Shown: one piece after another, positions 20,756 through 32,076 of the stretch
Position numbering within the stretch: the stretch's first letter is position 1
Layout of the letters: each line of letters starts with the position of its first letter
Origin: Earliella scabrosa
Taxonomy: Eukaryota > Basidiomycota > Agaricomycetes > Polyporales > Polyporaceae
Length of the DNA stretch: 64,000 nt
Assembly: GCA_022605405.1 (NCBI GenBank)
Contig: JABYQQ010000001.1
Location: 4,216,001 to 4,280,000 of the forward strand
Reading direction: 5' to 3'
The notes under the pieces: model-generated
Database searches by the model: none
What the model saw: only the letters and a program-made list of their open reading frames with translations
What the model was told of the DNA's origin: nothing
Position numbers and translations under genes: made by a program

Positions 20756-22421
20756 TCCAACCGCGCGTGCTCTGTGACGGGCCTGTCAGCCGAAAGAGGC
20801 TGGCGCGCCGCCGCTATTCGGGACAGCGTGCAGGCGATCGAAGTGACGGGGTTGCATGTCCTAATCGGGCGACGTCAGTAGCAAAGATGTCACCTGTCGC
20901 TGTCTGCGATGGCGAGAAGGCCGATGCAGTCAAAATCAAGCTTGTGTTGCAACGGAAAGTCAAACACGACATGAAAACTGTGAGATGGCAGGTTGACTGT
21001 TACTTCGCTGATCTGCGCTGTCAGGTCAGTATGGGCGCAGTGAGCTAAAGCCTCGTCGCGAGGCAGTAGAGTGCAAAAAACTCATACCCACTGGAGGAGA
21101 GTCGCAGCGGGACCGCTCGAGCTTGATGATACTACAACAAAGTCAATAGAGACGATGTCCAGAGGACAACAGAACAATTGCAGCCAGTGTGGGATATCCC
21201 GGTCGGTCGGGATACCCGAGGTCAGCAGAACCAACCTCCAGCGTCCAACAACCCCTTCCATCTCCACGATGTCACGCAGGCGCAGCCTGAGACGTCAATG
21301 TTGCTGCAACAGCTTGCACTGCACCTGGACGTTTAATTAGCCACCCATTCCCACCAAACTCGTCAGCGACTAAGTATAAGTGCTCACCATGACCGTCCCA
21401 TCACCGCAACAAACACTGTCAGGCACTTGCCCCGCAAAGTAAGCTCAGCATTTCGGGAGCAAAAAGCTCAGGATCGCCCCCGCCAAGTTCCAGCGTCACC
21501 AACTTCGCGAAGTGCGAGAAGACAGATCTACAACACGGCCAACGCTGCGGGCGCGCCGAGTTGCGCAGATGCCTACACGTACCCTGTGCCGAGGAGTCGT
21601 CAGAGCAATGGGGGAACCTAGTCTCGTCCCCAGACATTCTGGCGCTCGTCCCGTTCTAGCAGGACACAGCGGGCGCTCACAAACTCTGCGTGAGAACATT
21701 GAGTGATGGGAGATCAATTCTGCTGTGACTCCATCGCCCGAGTACCGCGAGGGCTTTGTGAGCGCACGGTGTCCTGCTAGAACGTCTGGAGCCGAGACTA
21801 GGGGGAACCTGACCCGTACACGACAAGCATCCCAAGCTGCGGACATGTCAAAGTCACAGACCACAGCCGGAGAGTGCGAGCGCTCGCCAGGCCCGGCACA
21901 GCCGCCTGAGCGCCCACACTCTGCCGTGGTACTTGCACATGTGCAGCCTCTCAGCAGGAGGCCACAGTTGGCGAATGTCGATGACAGCTCTTCGTGATCC
22001 GCCCTGACGTCTTGGCCTTGAATCTCCCCGGTCTGTACACTTGGTTCCTGGAAGCCGGAACGACGACCGACGTGCAAACGTCCACGTCCGGCGCGGAGGA
22101 CGGCGTGGAGGTCCGGCTACGCGGTCGCGAGTGGCAGGTTGTGGGTTCGCATCGCAGCGGGCGCATCATCCCGCAGCTGCGATGTGTACGATTTTGTCTT
22201 CACGAAGCAGCCAGAGCAAAAGGAAGTCCGGACTCCGGAGTGCGGTGTGCAGCTGTCTGCGGCGCGGCCGCACTGAGACACCATCTCTCGATGATAGCAG
22301 ATAGGTCCCGTCGTGCAGCTCCGCGTTCGTCATTCACATTAGTATTGACAAGCAACTCCTCTCCATTTCTGGGCTCGTTTGGGTTCGATTCCTCTTGGGG
22401 CCACGCAGCGACGAGGGGCGC
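20756..22421. other. Gene-poor stretch upstream of the transposable element
   Basis: No supported gene. It contains an imperfect inverted repeat (separate entry) and several open frames on both strands, including a minus frame at 21496-22077, none with domain features. Left flank of the terminal-inverted-repeat element. Confidence 0.5.
21605..21826. repeat. Imperfect inverted repeat with ~60-bp arms
   Basis: The left arm (about 21617-21690) and the right arm (about 21752-21812) match when one is reversed. CCTAGTCTCG, CCAGACNTTCT, GTTCTAGCAGGACAC and GCGCTCACAAA occur in the same order in both. The left arm has a ~17-bp extra segment. The spacer is about 65 bp. This could be a decayed foldback or miniature element, or the site of a local inversion-duplication. 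I see no target-site duplication. Confidence 0.55.
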
Positions 22422-22455
22422 CAGGACCCCTGACAATAGGTGGGCATGCCGGATC
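22422..22455 (+). repeat. Left terminal inverted repeat
   Basis: 34 bp, starts CAGGACCCCTGACAATAGG and ends CCGGATC. It is an exact reverse complement of 23211-23244. Confidence 0.9.
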
Positions 22456-22962
22456 CTGATTTTTCGCGAGTCGCGATTTATGTCCGGATAAAATTGCCGA
22501 TTTTTGGCCCAAAATGTCCGGATTTCATCCAGGATCGGCCCCCTTCGGGGGCCTATGTCCGGATTGTGGATCCGGGGTCCCGCAAACTGAAGTCTGTCCG
22601 GATTCACAGATCCGGCTTCTCAAAGGGCCATTTTGCAATTTTTGCCCCCGTACAACGTATTTGGCTCCTACCTGTGTGCTAGTTGTGGCAGCTAGCAAGT
22701 CTGAAACGGCAGAACAACATACATTGACTCCTTACTACTGACTTCCCAATTGGGAAGATTAGCGCGGGCTTACAGCAACTGCCAACTTGAAGGTAGGTAT
22801 GTATTACTTGATGGTTCGCAGCACTTTACGGAGTTACTCGTGGGCCAACAGATATCAATCCGTGAATCAATATTGCGGACGGCGACCGGCGATCACGGTG
22901 AAATATCAACCCTTTACATAGATCTCGATTCGAGAGCAGGAACTAATACCGGCTAACCCGGA

Positions 22963-23035
22963 TAAGTAAGTAAGTAAGTACTAGTAAGTGAGTACTAGTA
23001 CTGAAGTCCTACTAGTACTATAGTACTACTTACTT
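22963..23035. repeat. TAAG/ACTAGTA-rich simple repeat forming a near-palindrome
   Basis: Tandem TAAG units at the left, repeated ACTAGTA in the middle and CTTACTT at the right make a self-complementary tract inside the transposable element. It may be a replication-slippage microsatellite or a hairpin. Confidence 0.7.
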
Positions 23036-23210
23036 GAACCCCACCGAGGCGCCCTCTCAGCCGCCCATGTCCGGATTACTGATCCTGCATCCCCTCTAGC
23101 CCGCCGGCATGTCCGGACAAGTGATCTGGCTGTCGGCCGGTTGGACCCCCCAAATGTCCGGATCCGATCCAGCAAGGGGGGTCCCAGAGGGCCGATTTTG
23201 TCCGGATTTC

Positions 23211-23244
23211 GATCCGGCATGCCCACCTATTGTCAGGGGTCCTG
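23211..23244 (-). repeat. Right terminal inverted repeat
   Basis: 34 bp, exact reverse complement of 22422-22455. It is followed by GGGCGC, which matches the left flank. Confidence 0.9.
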
Positions 23245-26200
23245 GGGCGCCCGACCAGGCCCAACCATGGCGAGGGCACCGCTCGTGCCTCTCGCTCGCC
23301 TTCAAATTGAGATTCGCGCGGCGCGAGCGGTGCCACGCAGCACGCGCCCAGGTCGCATCTGTCCAACTATGGGCTTGGACATCGCTCGTCGCTCGATCGG
23401 TGATGGCAGCGTACACCCCGGCATGCGCACACGAGCGAGGACGGCACTTGCAGTCCGAAGGCACTTGAAACTTGAAACCTGTTTGCTAGTTGTGCGAGCA
23501 GTACTTGCCGTCGTGCCGAGGGTATATACCCGTGCATAGAGTCCCGACCTTCGACCGGGGACCGAGCGAACAGCGACGATCGCAGCACCACTAGTACTCG
23601 TCCTGGTCCAGGGTCATCGCCGTGGCGGTACGACGCTGCATTGAATACTAGTCAGGCCACCGGAGCAAGAATCCAGCGTATGTGACGAGGCTTGGACCAG
23701 CACTTTAGTCGACACACCGGTACCAGAGCCCAGACGCGCCGGTTGCTGCGGCTTCGTCACTCGTGCACCAGAGTTCTGCGGGTTCTGCGTTCCGCGGCCG
23801 CAAAATCAGCATTGCAAATCTCGGCGCAGGGGGTGGGTTGAGCTTACGATGCGACGCATGGGGCAATTGCGAGACAGTCTTATCTGGAGAGCGTACGCCA
23901 TATGGGTGTAGGATCCGGAACAGCGGCGGGACTGTGTACAGTGCCGGCAGCTGAGGGACGCGGTGTGTGTGTGTGCGGAGCGCAGCCGTGGTCGGTGTCG
24001 CAGGACCCAGGTGCAGTGAACGACTGGAAACTCCTGGAGTCGCACCACGACGGCTTCCACGGACCGTCCCCAGGCTTAGCATTCAGCATCACGTCCGACG
24101 CCGACCTTCCGCCGCATGCCCCGACGTGCAAGAAAATAGCAAGGAGGGGTGAGAGGAACCTCTGCCGAATCCGCTTTCTCCGTGCGTAGGCGGAGGATTT
24201 GGTACTGGAGAAGTTGACAGAGTTGGTTAGCATCAGCCGGCATGCGTCCCTCCGATCGACGGCGGGCCGAGAGGTCCATCCTTCTTCCTGCTACGAGCAC
24301 ACTAGGACGCATTGGACGCCTTCGCATTGTCGCAGTGTGCGGTGAGTGCTCCAGCGAGATCGGGGATCGGAGGAGCCTCGAGACAATGTACCCTGCGCTA
24401 GATCGATGATCGCACAGCGTCGTCCCAGCCAGGGATTTGCGCCTGTCGCTGGCGCTCATGACTTCGCGGGGTTGAAATGAATGCGTGCGTGGGGAAGATC
24501 TCACGGGGCACAATTGCCAATCGTGCATTGTGGCTTTGAGGGCCGTATGGGAAGCGCATGGACGCGAGCTCGCCATGCTGTGACTGGGCAGGCCGCCGGA
24601 AACCTCGACCCTGGTGGCAACAGCGTGGTCAGTCATCGTATTTGACTGCAGTCGAGCGAATTGTGTTGGCTAACGTACAGGACATTCAATGGGCGGGAGT
24701 GTACGCTATGTAGCGATGCGCATGCGTATGGATCGGGTAGATTCGAATTGCATAGGGTACAGGCTTACGTGTCGGCGCGCTCTGTGAGACTGCAGAGATC
24801 AGCGGAATGTACAGGGAAGCCGAGTACGCGTACAGAAGGACGATATGAGGGATCCGGGAATCGTACTCACCGAGCTGCACAGCTGTCATTACGAAACGCT
24901 AGCAAGCTGGGAGACAGGTTCAGCTATACGGAGGTGATATCCGGTCACCTGGCAGTCTGACTGACTGATACTAGGAAATCGGCGTGGATGAGTCCACTGT
25001 GACCTGTCAATAGCATCGCAGCCCGACGCTGCGCACGAGAGTCAACTGTGGCAGTACTTGACTTGGAGTCGAGGACCAGATGATAGCTGTGTAAAACCGC
25101 CGCTCAACGCGATAGATTGAGCAGACGGACGAGCGGTACGGTCATTCGGAGGTTAATCCGTAGAATTCTGGAAAAGGGGTGAAGTTAACCGTGAGAAACA
25201 CTCCACAGCGCAGTCGTGGAGGATGAACTCATCATGAACCCACTTCGCTTCAACCGGATATGTACACGACGCGGGTTGGGCGCGAGGATGGGAGCGATGC
25301 AGTGTTCGCAGCATTCCAGAGGTCGGGAATGTCACATGCGTAACACTGATACCATTTAAGAGGTCGTCGGATATGCGCAGACGCACAGACATACAGACTG
25401 CGAGGCAACGATATCAGTGATGGCCTATGTCGCACCAGCCCACAAGTCGCCCCAGTACCAAGCGGGCATGGAGCGAAGTGAGCGAGGCGCCATCGTGGCG
25501 TCAAGATGCCCTTGTGGGAGGAATTTGAATAGGGAGGGATGCGTGCTGGATGCGTCAGCAACACAGTGCACAAAGGCCCAGCAACGCGCGCGCCCGATGG
25601 CAGCGCGTCACAGGCCTCCATCGACCTCGGCTCAATAAGGTTATACCGGGCGGCCGGCCATGAGTCAGTGCAAGCCAAGAGCATGTGTCGAGAGGTGGCC
25701 AACATACGGTGGCCGAGAACATACGTGTCACTGGCCACTGTGACGGATGTCTCACCCGCCGTTGCCACATCCGCGGCCGGTCAAATTCGGGCTCGCAGTC
25801 GTCGACAACGGCAATGGAGGAATGGATGTGCCGGCGCGTAGTGGATTTAGGGTTACGGCGACACAGCGAGACCACAGGATATACGTATTCGAAGTGGCTG
25901 CACGCCGGGGACGAGACGCCATGCTTGTCATTGCTAACCGGCCTCCGACCGGGGATAGATGGTCGTCGACTAAACCCGCCAGGCAATCGGCGATGAAGTG
26001 GAGATCGCGCGCTGAGAGACCGAGCGCCGCGGGCGTTGGGAAGACCTTCGAAAGCTTGAAACTGATGGCATCGGCATGCGTGCGTAATTGTGCATTGGAG
26101 AGGCCCCGGGTATGAATTGATAAGGTCACGGAGCTTAGGCCGAATGGAGAACAGGTTCTGCACTCACCGACCACTGCCGGCTGGGGACGGAAGTTGTGTC

Positions 26201-26843
26201 CAATTTGACCAGCCATAATCAAATACACGCGCCGTGCGAGACGGGCTGAATTGGCATTGCTGTCTCACCACTGCAGGCCGCTGTCTGTCAAGCTACACCG
26301 CGCGCAGGTCGCCGGCTTGGAGTCGTCGGTGGCTCCTGTGGTTCTACCGGCCAGCACGCGAAACGGCCGCGGTGCGCAGTCTCGCACATCGTGAGACCGG
26401 AGGTGCAGATCGCGTCGTCAAATTCAGCGTGCGGAGGTGATGGGGAGGAGGAAGAACGATTATAGCAGGCGGCTGGATGTGGGCAGGGAGATGACAGGAT
26501 GGTGATCAGGAGACGGAGGCACAGCAATCAGACAAGGAGCATGGCCCGAGAGAGAGCGCGGCCTGCAGCGGCGCCCATGTCCGGATTGATGCAGCTGCCC
26601 CTGATGGAGAGTCGCGCTGCGCAGACTGCTCGGATTCAAACACATTTATTTCCTTTGCTTCGGGCGCTCCCAGTCAAAGTCACTCAAATACAGTCCAGTC
26701 CATGCATCCGCCCCGCCTTCATAATCCCCTGCCTCCCCCGTCTCAGCCCGACCCTCGCCCCATCACCGTCCACTCTGTCCTGTCCCTGCCCGACCACACT
26801 AGCACCTGTGCTCGCCCACACCTGCACCTGTACGCACACGACA
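23245..26843. other. 3.6-kb gene-poor region
   Basis: Frames up to about 200 codons occur on both strands (for example 24076-24636 minus and 25555-26163 minus) but overlap each other. They have mixed composition and show no domain, signal peptide or consistent splice structure. I do not call a gene. The last few hundred bases are CT-rich and are probably the promoter and 5' UTR of the bZIP gene. Confidence 0.45.
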
Positions 26844-27808
26844 ATGACTCGCGGCCGTAGAAAGGACATGACCATCCCCCCCTCTCGCGCGCTTCTCCAG
26901 CAGCGCGACTACCGCGCCCGCAAGGCGCAGTATCTTGCTGACCTCGAGGTCCGCGTCAAGAAGGCCGAGGAGGAGAATGTCGTTCTCCGCAAAGAACTCG
27001 AAAGCCTACAGGCCAAACTCAAGGCCGTGACCCCTCCGCAGGCGCAGTCGCCTTATGGTCCCGAAGTGGTAAGCATCCTGATCCAGTCCGCCCGGTCCCC
27101 GAGCGGCCACACCGTCTGCGAGGTTGCTGACCCGCCCGTCTCTCTGTTTCTGTCGCACAGGCTGCAGCATCTTCGGACCTCATGCATCATCTCACCGTCG
27201 CTGCTGCCTCGATAACCCGCTTTCAGCAGCTCGCATTCTACCCAGGCCCGTCCGGCGTTGGCCCGGCGCCTCATGTAAACCGCACCCCCATAACGCTCGC
27301 AACACCCACATACACGCCGTCGCCCGTTGCGCCACCACACACACACAAGCTCAGCGTGTCCCCACGCATCGAGCTTCCTCCGCTCGCACTCTCCCCACCA
27401 ACACGCCACCATTCCGCCGCACGCGATGCGGCCCTCTCTCCACCCTTGGCCATCTCTCCACCTAGCCGCCACCACACCAGCTCGGCCGAGCGTGACCGGC
27501 CGCCATATCGCGAGCCGCTCCCTGCCGTATACCCTCACCGCTCTCTCCCCACCGCCGTCATGGGACCGGCGCCCCATGCGTCGAAATACCCAGGCCCCAA
27601 CGACCCCGACTGCTGCGGGGGTTACGTGGATTGCCGAGAGCTCGTCGAAGAAGAAGACGACGAGGATGACATTGACATGGACGAGGAGCCGACCGATGAC
27701 CGCTCGCGCTCAAGGTTCACGCAGCGCATGTCTGACGTGAGATCCACGACGTCCTCCTCCTCGGGCCCGGACGACGGTTGCAGTTCTCATGCGTCCGGCG
27801 CGCGATGA
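26844..27808 (+). CDS. bZIP transcription factor
   Basis: Two exons (26844-27068 and 27161-27808) joined in phase give about 290 residues. The N-terminus is MTRGRRKDMTIPPSRALL, running into the basic region (QQRDYRARKAQYLADLEVRV). A leucine-zipper-like heptad follows (EENVVLRKELESLQAKL). The rest is Pro/His-rich, with a late Cys pair (DPDCCGGYVDC) and an acidic patch (EEEDDEDDIDMDEE) that may be an activation region. The basic region has Arg-Asp-Tyr where most bZIPs have Asn/Gln-x-x-Ala/Phe; this GRRKD..PPSRA form is shared by basidiomycete AP-1/PAP1-like proteins as far as I recall. It acts in the nucleus; targets are unknown. The Cys cluster could be redox-sensing but that is speculation. 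Reading frames upstream of 26844 lack conservation signs. Confidence 0.85.
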
Positions 27809-28391
27809 GTGACTCGCCTTCTTCCCCTTCTGACGCCTGCGCCCACGAACCTCATGATCGTAGTGTGCTTCCGATACTTACGACCCGCACGAGGCCGTCC
27901 TTGTCTGACATATCTCCCGCGGCGGCGGGAGGCTATTCCTATAGTCCCTTCCATCGGACGCTATTGTGCATGCTTTCCCTGCTCATCATGATGTCCTGCT
28001 ACCACACGTTACTATACTCTATATTCCCCCCATCCGCTACGATGTATCGCCTAATCACCGCTGTATAACACGCTAGGATCGGAATGTTGTCATCCACAGA
28101 CCACGCTGTCTTGCTCTCGAAACACCTTCTCTGCCTCTTCTCACTTCGCTCAGGGCGCGAGTCTGAAGCCCGTCCGATACCGACAGGACACGCCCCTGAT
28201 TGTTGATCAGGACTATCAGTGATTGTTCGCCGACATTCATACTATTCACTTGAAGGTCACCGCGCTTCTGCTTCTATCTGCTACAAGCGACTGTTCCACC
28301 CTCGCGCATGTTCGCTGACGGTTGGATGACAGCACATTATGTATCTGCATATTTTCAGTTCTTCTATCCCCGAGCCCTCGGGGATGCGGCG
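27809..28391. other. Intergenic, convergent 3' flanks
   Basis: The bZIP gene ends from the left and the acidic uncharacterised gene ends from the right. A short plus-strand frame (27778-28068) is the bZIP tail in another frame. Nothing else is seen. Confidence 0.5.
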
Positions 28392-29522
28392 TTAGGTCAC
28401 CGGCCTGACAGCTTCCTCCATGTTCCTCGCCCTTTCCGCGTAGTCCCACCGGTCCAGCCCGCCAAAATCAATCGTCATCGCCCCCGACGCCAAGTTCACC
28501 TGCAGCTCGCAGATGTGGCTCACGCGCGCACGCCAGCTGTCGCCACTGCAGCGGTGCATGCGATCGCGTCCATATGGAAAAATCACGACCGTGGCGCACG
28601 CCGGCGAAGGCCCACCGCGGCGCGGTCGGGAAGCCCGAATGAGAACGCAAAGCAGAACAAAGAGAGGAGAAGGGGGAGGAAGGGGAACAAGATAATCATC
28701 AGCGAGCAGTTCGAGCTTCAGCCACGGGGGTGATATACGCATGATATATCGCGCCCGAGATGAGAGAGATGAGAGGCAGACTCACGTTGCCGTGCCGTAC
28801 ATCGCCGCGCCCCGCTGGCTCACGAGCCGCACGCACTGGTCCACGTTCGACCGCGCGTCGTACACCCACACCGTCCGTCCCGCGTACGCCTCCTGCCACC
28901 CGTCGTGGTCGACGAGCCGGTTCCCCGGCCGGAGCCGCTTCGTGCCCCGCGGCGGCGCGGGTGCGCGCCGCACGTCGACGTCGTTCAGGAGACGGAGCGC
29001 GCCGATGTTCGAGATGCCCGCGAGCGCCGCGCGGAGGGGGTCGCCCGCGGGTGCATTGACGACAAAGAAGACCGCCGCCGGGCTCGGGGACGCCCCACCG
29101 GGCGCCCGCGCGTCACGGTCGTCGTCCTCGTCGTCTTCGTCTGAGCCCGCCCCGCCCCCGTCAGGATCGGTGTCCATCGCCGAGTCGCCTCGAGCATCGG
29201 TAGAGGATGATGATGGATGTGGGGGTGCTGCGCCTTGGGCGGCGGATGGGGGAGCTTGCGCTTCGCGGCCTTCTTCGAATTCTGCGTCGTTGCCCATGCT
29301 CGCGTCGTCGTCTGCGTCCCTCGCTGCCATCTCCGCTGCGAACTCGGCCTCGGCGGCCTGGAGCCGCGTGGAGAACGCCTGCCAGGCGTCCTCGTTGGTG
29401 TAGTCGGCGCGCACGAGGAGCCCGATCCCGGGCGCGTCGTCGGATATCTCGTCGAGGGGATCTTCGTCTGTGGTAAAGTCGGCTTCTTCTATGGACTCCG
29501 CCTCAGGCGCATTTTGACTGAT
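28392..29522 (-). CDS. Uncharacterised fungal protein, 5' end unresolved
   Basis: Two exons are clear. Exon A (from about 29522) starts inside an acidic stretch (SIEEADFTTDEDPLDEISDD), then GIGLLVRADYTNEDAWQAF. A very acidic Ala/Gly-rich linker follows, then a conserved-looking core: AVFFVVNAPAG, GISNIGALRLLNDVDV, NRLVDHDGWQEAYAGRTVWV and VYDARSNVDQCVRLVSQ. A ~240-bp intron joins MYGTAT in phase to GDSWRARVSHICELQVNL and FGGLDRWDYAERARNMEE; the stop is at 28392. No ATG was found upstream of exon A in frame; a CAG acceptor sits just before it, so a short first exon is missing. The core resembles small uncharacterised fungal proteins with an LVRxDYTNxxAW start. Function unknown. Confidence 0.65.
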
Positions 29523-32076
29523 CTGGGCAGTGATCGGGTGTAATTAATCAACCACGTACTTTGTCAGGCTGTGAGAGACGGGTGGTTTGGTGAGCGAGTG
29601 TGAAGTAAACAACGCGCACGGCTACGATGGCCGCGCACGAACGTGGAGTGGGACCCGAGTCAACACCTGGTGCTGTGTCAACTCAGCAACGAGCTGTCAA
29701 AGTGATGGCATGGGTATCATGGTGCGTTCGATGTCAACCTCAGGCGTTCCTCCAGGTGAGACATCAGAGTACGCACGGCCCCTCTACCAGGGCACGACGC
29801 TGAGAAAGAATCAAAGTCCAGAGCGGTGAAGTCTGTATTGCGCTCGGCTCTCAGATCTCAATACTGGGCGTGTCGCGCTGGGCGGCACGGGATCAATGTC
29901 CAGCGCGCCAATATCAATGTCTCATGAGCGCGCGTTGGAATGCGCACAATGAGATTCGGGATGCGGGTTGCAAGGAATCATACGGCGACTCGCCGATATG
30001 TCTGGCTATCTAGGTCTCCGCATCATCCGATCTCGTCCTAGTTGAACGAGTGGTCACTGCTCGCCGTCTAGGACCAGATCGATACCATTTAGAGGCGCCG
30101 CTCGACGCTCATCTTGTTACTCCTGAACGCTTCATCACTAAGAGATCACAACAGCGCGAGAAGTACAGCCGTGAGAAGGCACAATGAAGCGTCCCGAAGG
30201 AAGTGTTGGCGCTCCCAAAGGCCTGCTCATCACAGCAGGGGCAGTGAAACGAATAGAGTATGGGACCTCAACCGCATCGCAGTCGCTGTCCTTGAATTGC
30301 CATGAAGATGGTACGAGCTCCTGCTTCAAATCTGGTGCGCTCGACGCTGGATCCTCCCCAACCACATTGGTCGCTCCAGGAGTATCCAGTGTTCAGCAGA
30401 CAAGGGATTTCTTGACAGCCGAAGCGCACATGTCCCCGATCGCAAGCCCATACGTCCTCGGGTCTCAATGGCAACGAAGAGATCGGCGACACGGGACAAC
30501 GAGAACGTTCACAATGAGCAATGCACGAGCAATTCGTATGCAGACCCCCGAGAACCCGCTTACGGATGCGCCTGAATCCAGTCAGTTTTTCTCGGAGGCT
30601 GGCCATCATTGTGAGATCCGTAGCATTCGCCGGACGCTGCGCTGGAATTCGTGAAGCCACAACGAATGCCACAAGGTCTATCAAGTCGACCACCTAGGTC
30701 AGACGGCAGGGAAGCTTCTGCCAGAGGAGAATGATACAGAAGGAGCCACCGCCGTACTCTACACGTTTGGGAGGGCGTGTGCACTAATAGGGAATGATGT
30801 GCACCGCACGTCCAAGGAAAGACCGGCCATTGCGGAAGCCTGGAGGAACCAGAGGCGACGCCGACGGGATTCCGTGACACCGACTCGTGTTCCCCGGCCA
30901 CAATCTTTGCATGCCCTGGCATCGATGTCAGACCACCAAAGCCGGAAGGCTATTTGGGATGCCGCTCATCTATTCGCGCAGATCCCTCGCCTTCGCGTTC
31001 ACATTGAGCGCTGCGAATCGCGAGCCTCGTGTATCAAAGTCTCAATCTACAATCATTGAAATCTGTCACTTTGTTCGAAGAATATGTCTCATGAGAACAT
31101 GACAGCTCAACGCATGGTTCAAATTGACACGCAGGAGAAAACGATTGCGATAGAAGACACTCACCGCTGTCAGGTACGCCGCTTTATGCTCGGGCGATAG
31201 GGCCCAAAAGAGTTCTGCGACTCTGAGCCGCCATTTACGTCTGCCTTCGCCTGGGAAACGCGACTTGATTACGCGGTAGTGTTCCTACAGATCCCATCAG
31301 TCTACGAGCTCGCGTTCGGACGCGAACGGCGTGAGAGACGAGCGGACCGCGAGGAAGGATGCAAGACAAAGCTCGCCGACTTGCGGTGGGTCCATGTGTG
31401 CGCTGCGGATTAGAGATCGAGGAGCTAACCAACGCCAACACGATCGCAGGCACTTGGAGGAGAGGCCGGTAACTAGAATTTTGCCTCCGTCGGTGGCTGA
31501 AGGGGCTTGGCGCTGGCAGCCGACGGGAGGCGCCGGATGATGTCCCAGGGTCATGCGGCCAAACTTGTCCTGAAAAGGCATGCACAGTGTTCTATCGCAT
31601 CCGTCTTCCCGCCAAAACACCACCGGTGCTTGCCCCGCAGTGGCACGAGCAGCAACTTTCTTTCTGCCGGTCCCAGCCGGCTGCTCTCATCCGGCACGGT
31701 CGTCACGAGCAGACGCCAGCATGCAGACGCACGCATCCCAACGACGTCCGCGATGACGAGCGAGTTGGAGGTCGATGCCGCCTGCGGTCATGCCAGCGAC
31801 GGCACGCCAAACGCGTACAGCTCGTCCCCACGGAGGGCACATTATTTTGACTCGGCTCGTGGCACCCAGTGCGCGGGGAAATTGTCTTGCGCTGATCCCC
31901 CGGTCCGCCTCCATTGTCCCAGATCACGAGGGTAGGCGAGCCCTCCGCTCCCATCAGAGCGCAGAGTCCATGGGGCCCCACTTGCCACGGTATATAGCCA
32001 GACGGCCGCGAATTTGGCTTATCGACCGCGTTCGTTCCTGGCCCGTTCTCCTCTTGTCCGCCCCCACGACCGCACC
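29523..32076. other. 2.5-kb region without a supported gene
   Basis: Open frames such as 30184-30654 plus, 30268-30693 minus and 31703-32350 minus overlap each other and have no family signature or codon pattern like the neighbours. The right end holds the promoter of the MFS transporter. A short 5' exon of the uncharacterised gene on the left may also lie near 29530-29700. Confidence 0.45.
31991..31996 (+). promoter_or_regulatory. TATA box of the MFS transporter gene
   Basis: TATATA (in GGTATATAGCC) about 81 bp before the transporter ATG at 32077. Good position and context for a strong regulated fungal promoter. Confidence 0.6.

Larger units (their letters stand above)
22422..23244. mobile_element. 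Non-autonomous DNA transposon (MITE-like) with perfect 34-bp terminal inverted repeats
   Basis: An 823-bp element bounded by perfect 34-bp inverted repeats that begin CAGGACCCCTGACAATAGG. It is flanked on both sides by GGGCGC (22416-22421 and 23245-23250), a candidate 6-bp target-site duplication. Each end carries four copies of TGTCCGGA(T/C), starting at 22481, 22515, 22556 and 22595 on the left and 23068, 23110, 23155 and 23199 on the right. They are spaced about 34-45 bp, like subterminal transposase-binding sites. No transposase-length frame lies inside, so it needs an enzyme from elsewhere. The CAGG start and subterminal repeats recall hAT or KDZ-type elements, but those usually give 8-bp duplications; the superfamily is left open. 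Perfect ends suggest recent activity. Confidence 0.88.

Noticed and set aside
24076..24636. 186-codon minus-strand frame in the gene desert
   Set aside because: No domain, no conserved start context and mixed composition; overlaps other equally plain frames.
25555..26228. Overlapping 158-202-codon minus-strand frames
   Set aside because: They overlap in different frames and neither shows splice sites or motifs; treated as chance.
26570..26590. ATGTCCGGATT outside the transposable element
   Set aside because: A single copy with no neighbouring sites or terminal repeat; most likely chance.
26499..26843. In-frame upstream extension of the bZIP protein
   Set aside because: The extra ~115 residues are Pro/Thr/Cys-rich and look like CT-rich 5' UTR; the ATG at 26844 starts the conserved GRRKD block.
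30184..30693. Opposed frames of 141-156 codons
   Set aside because: Both strands are equally open and neither has family features.
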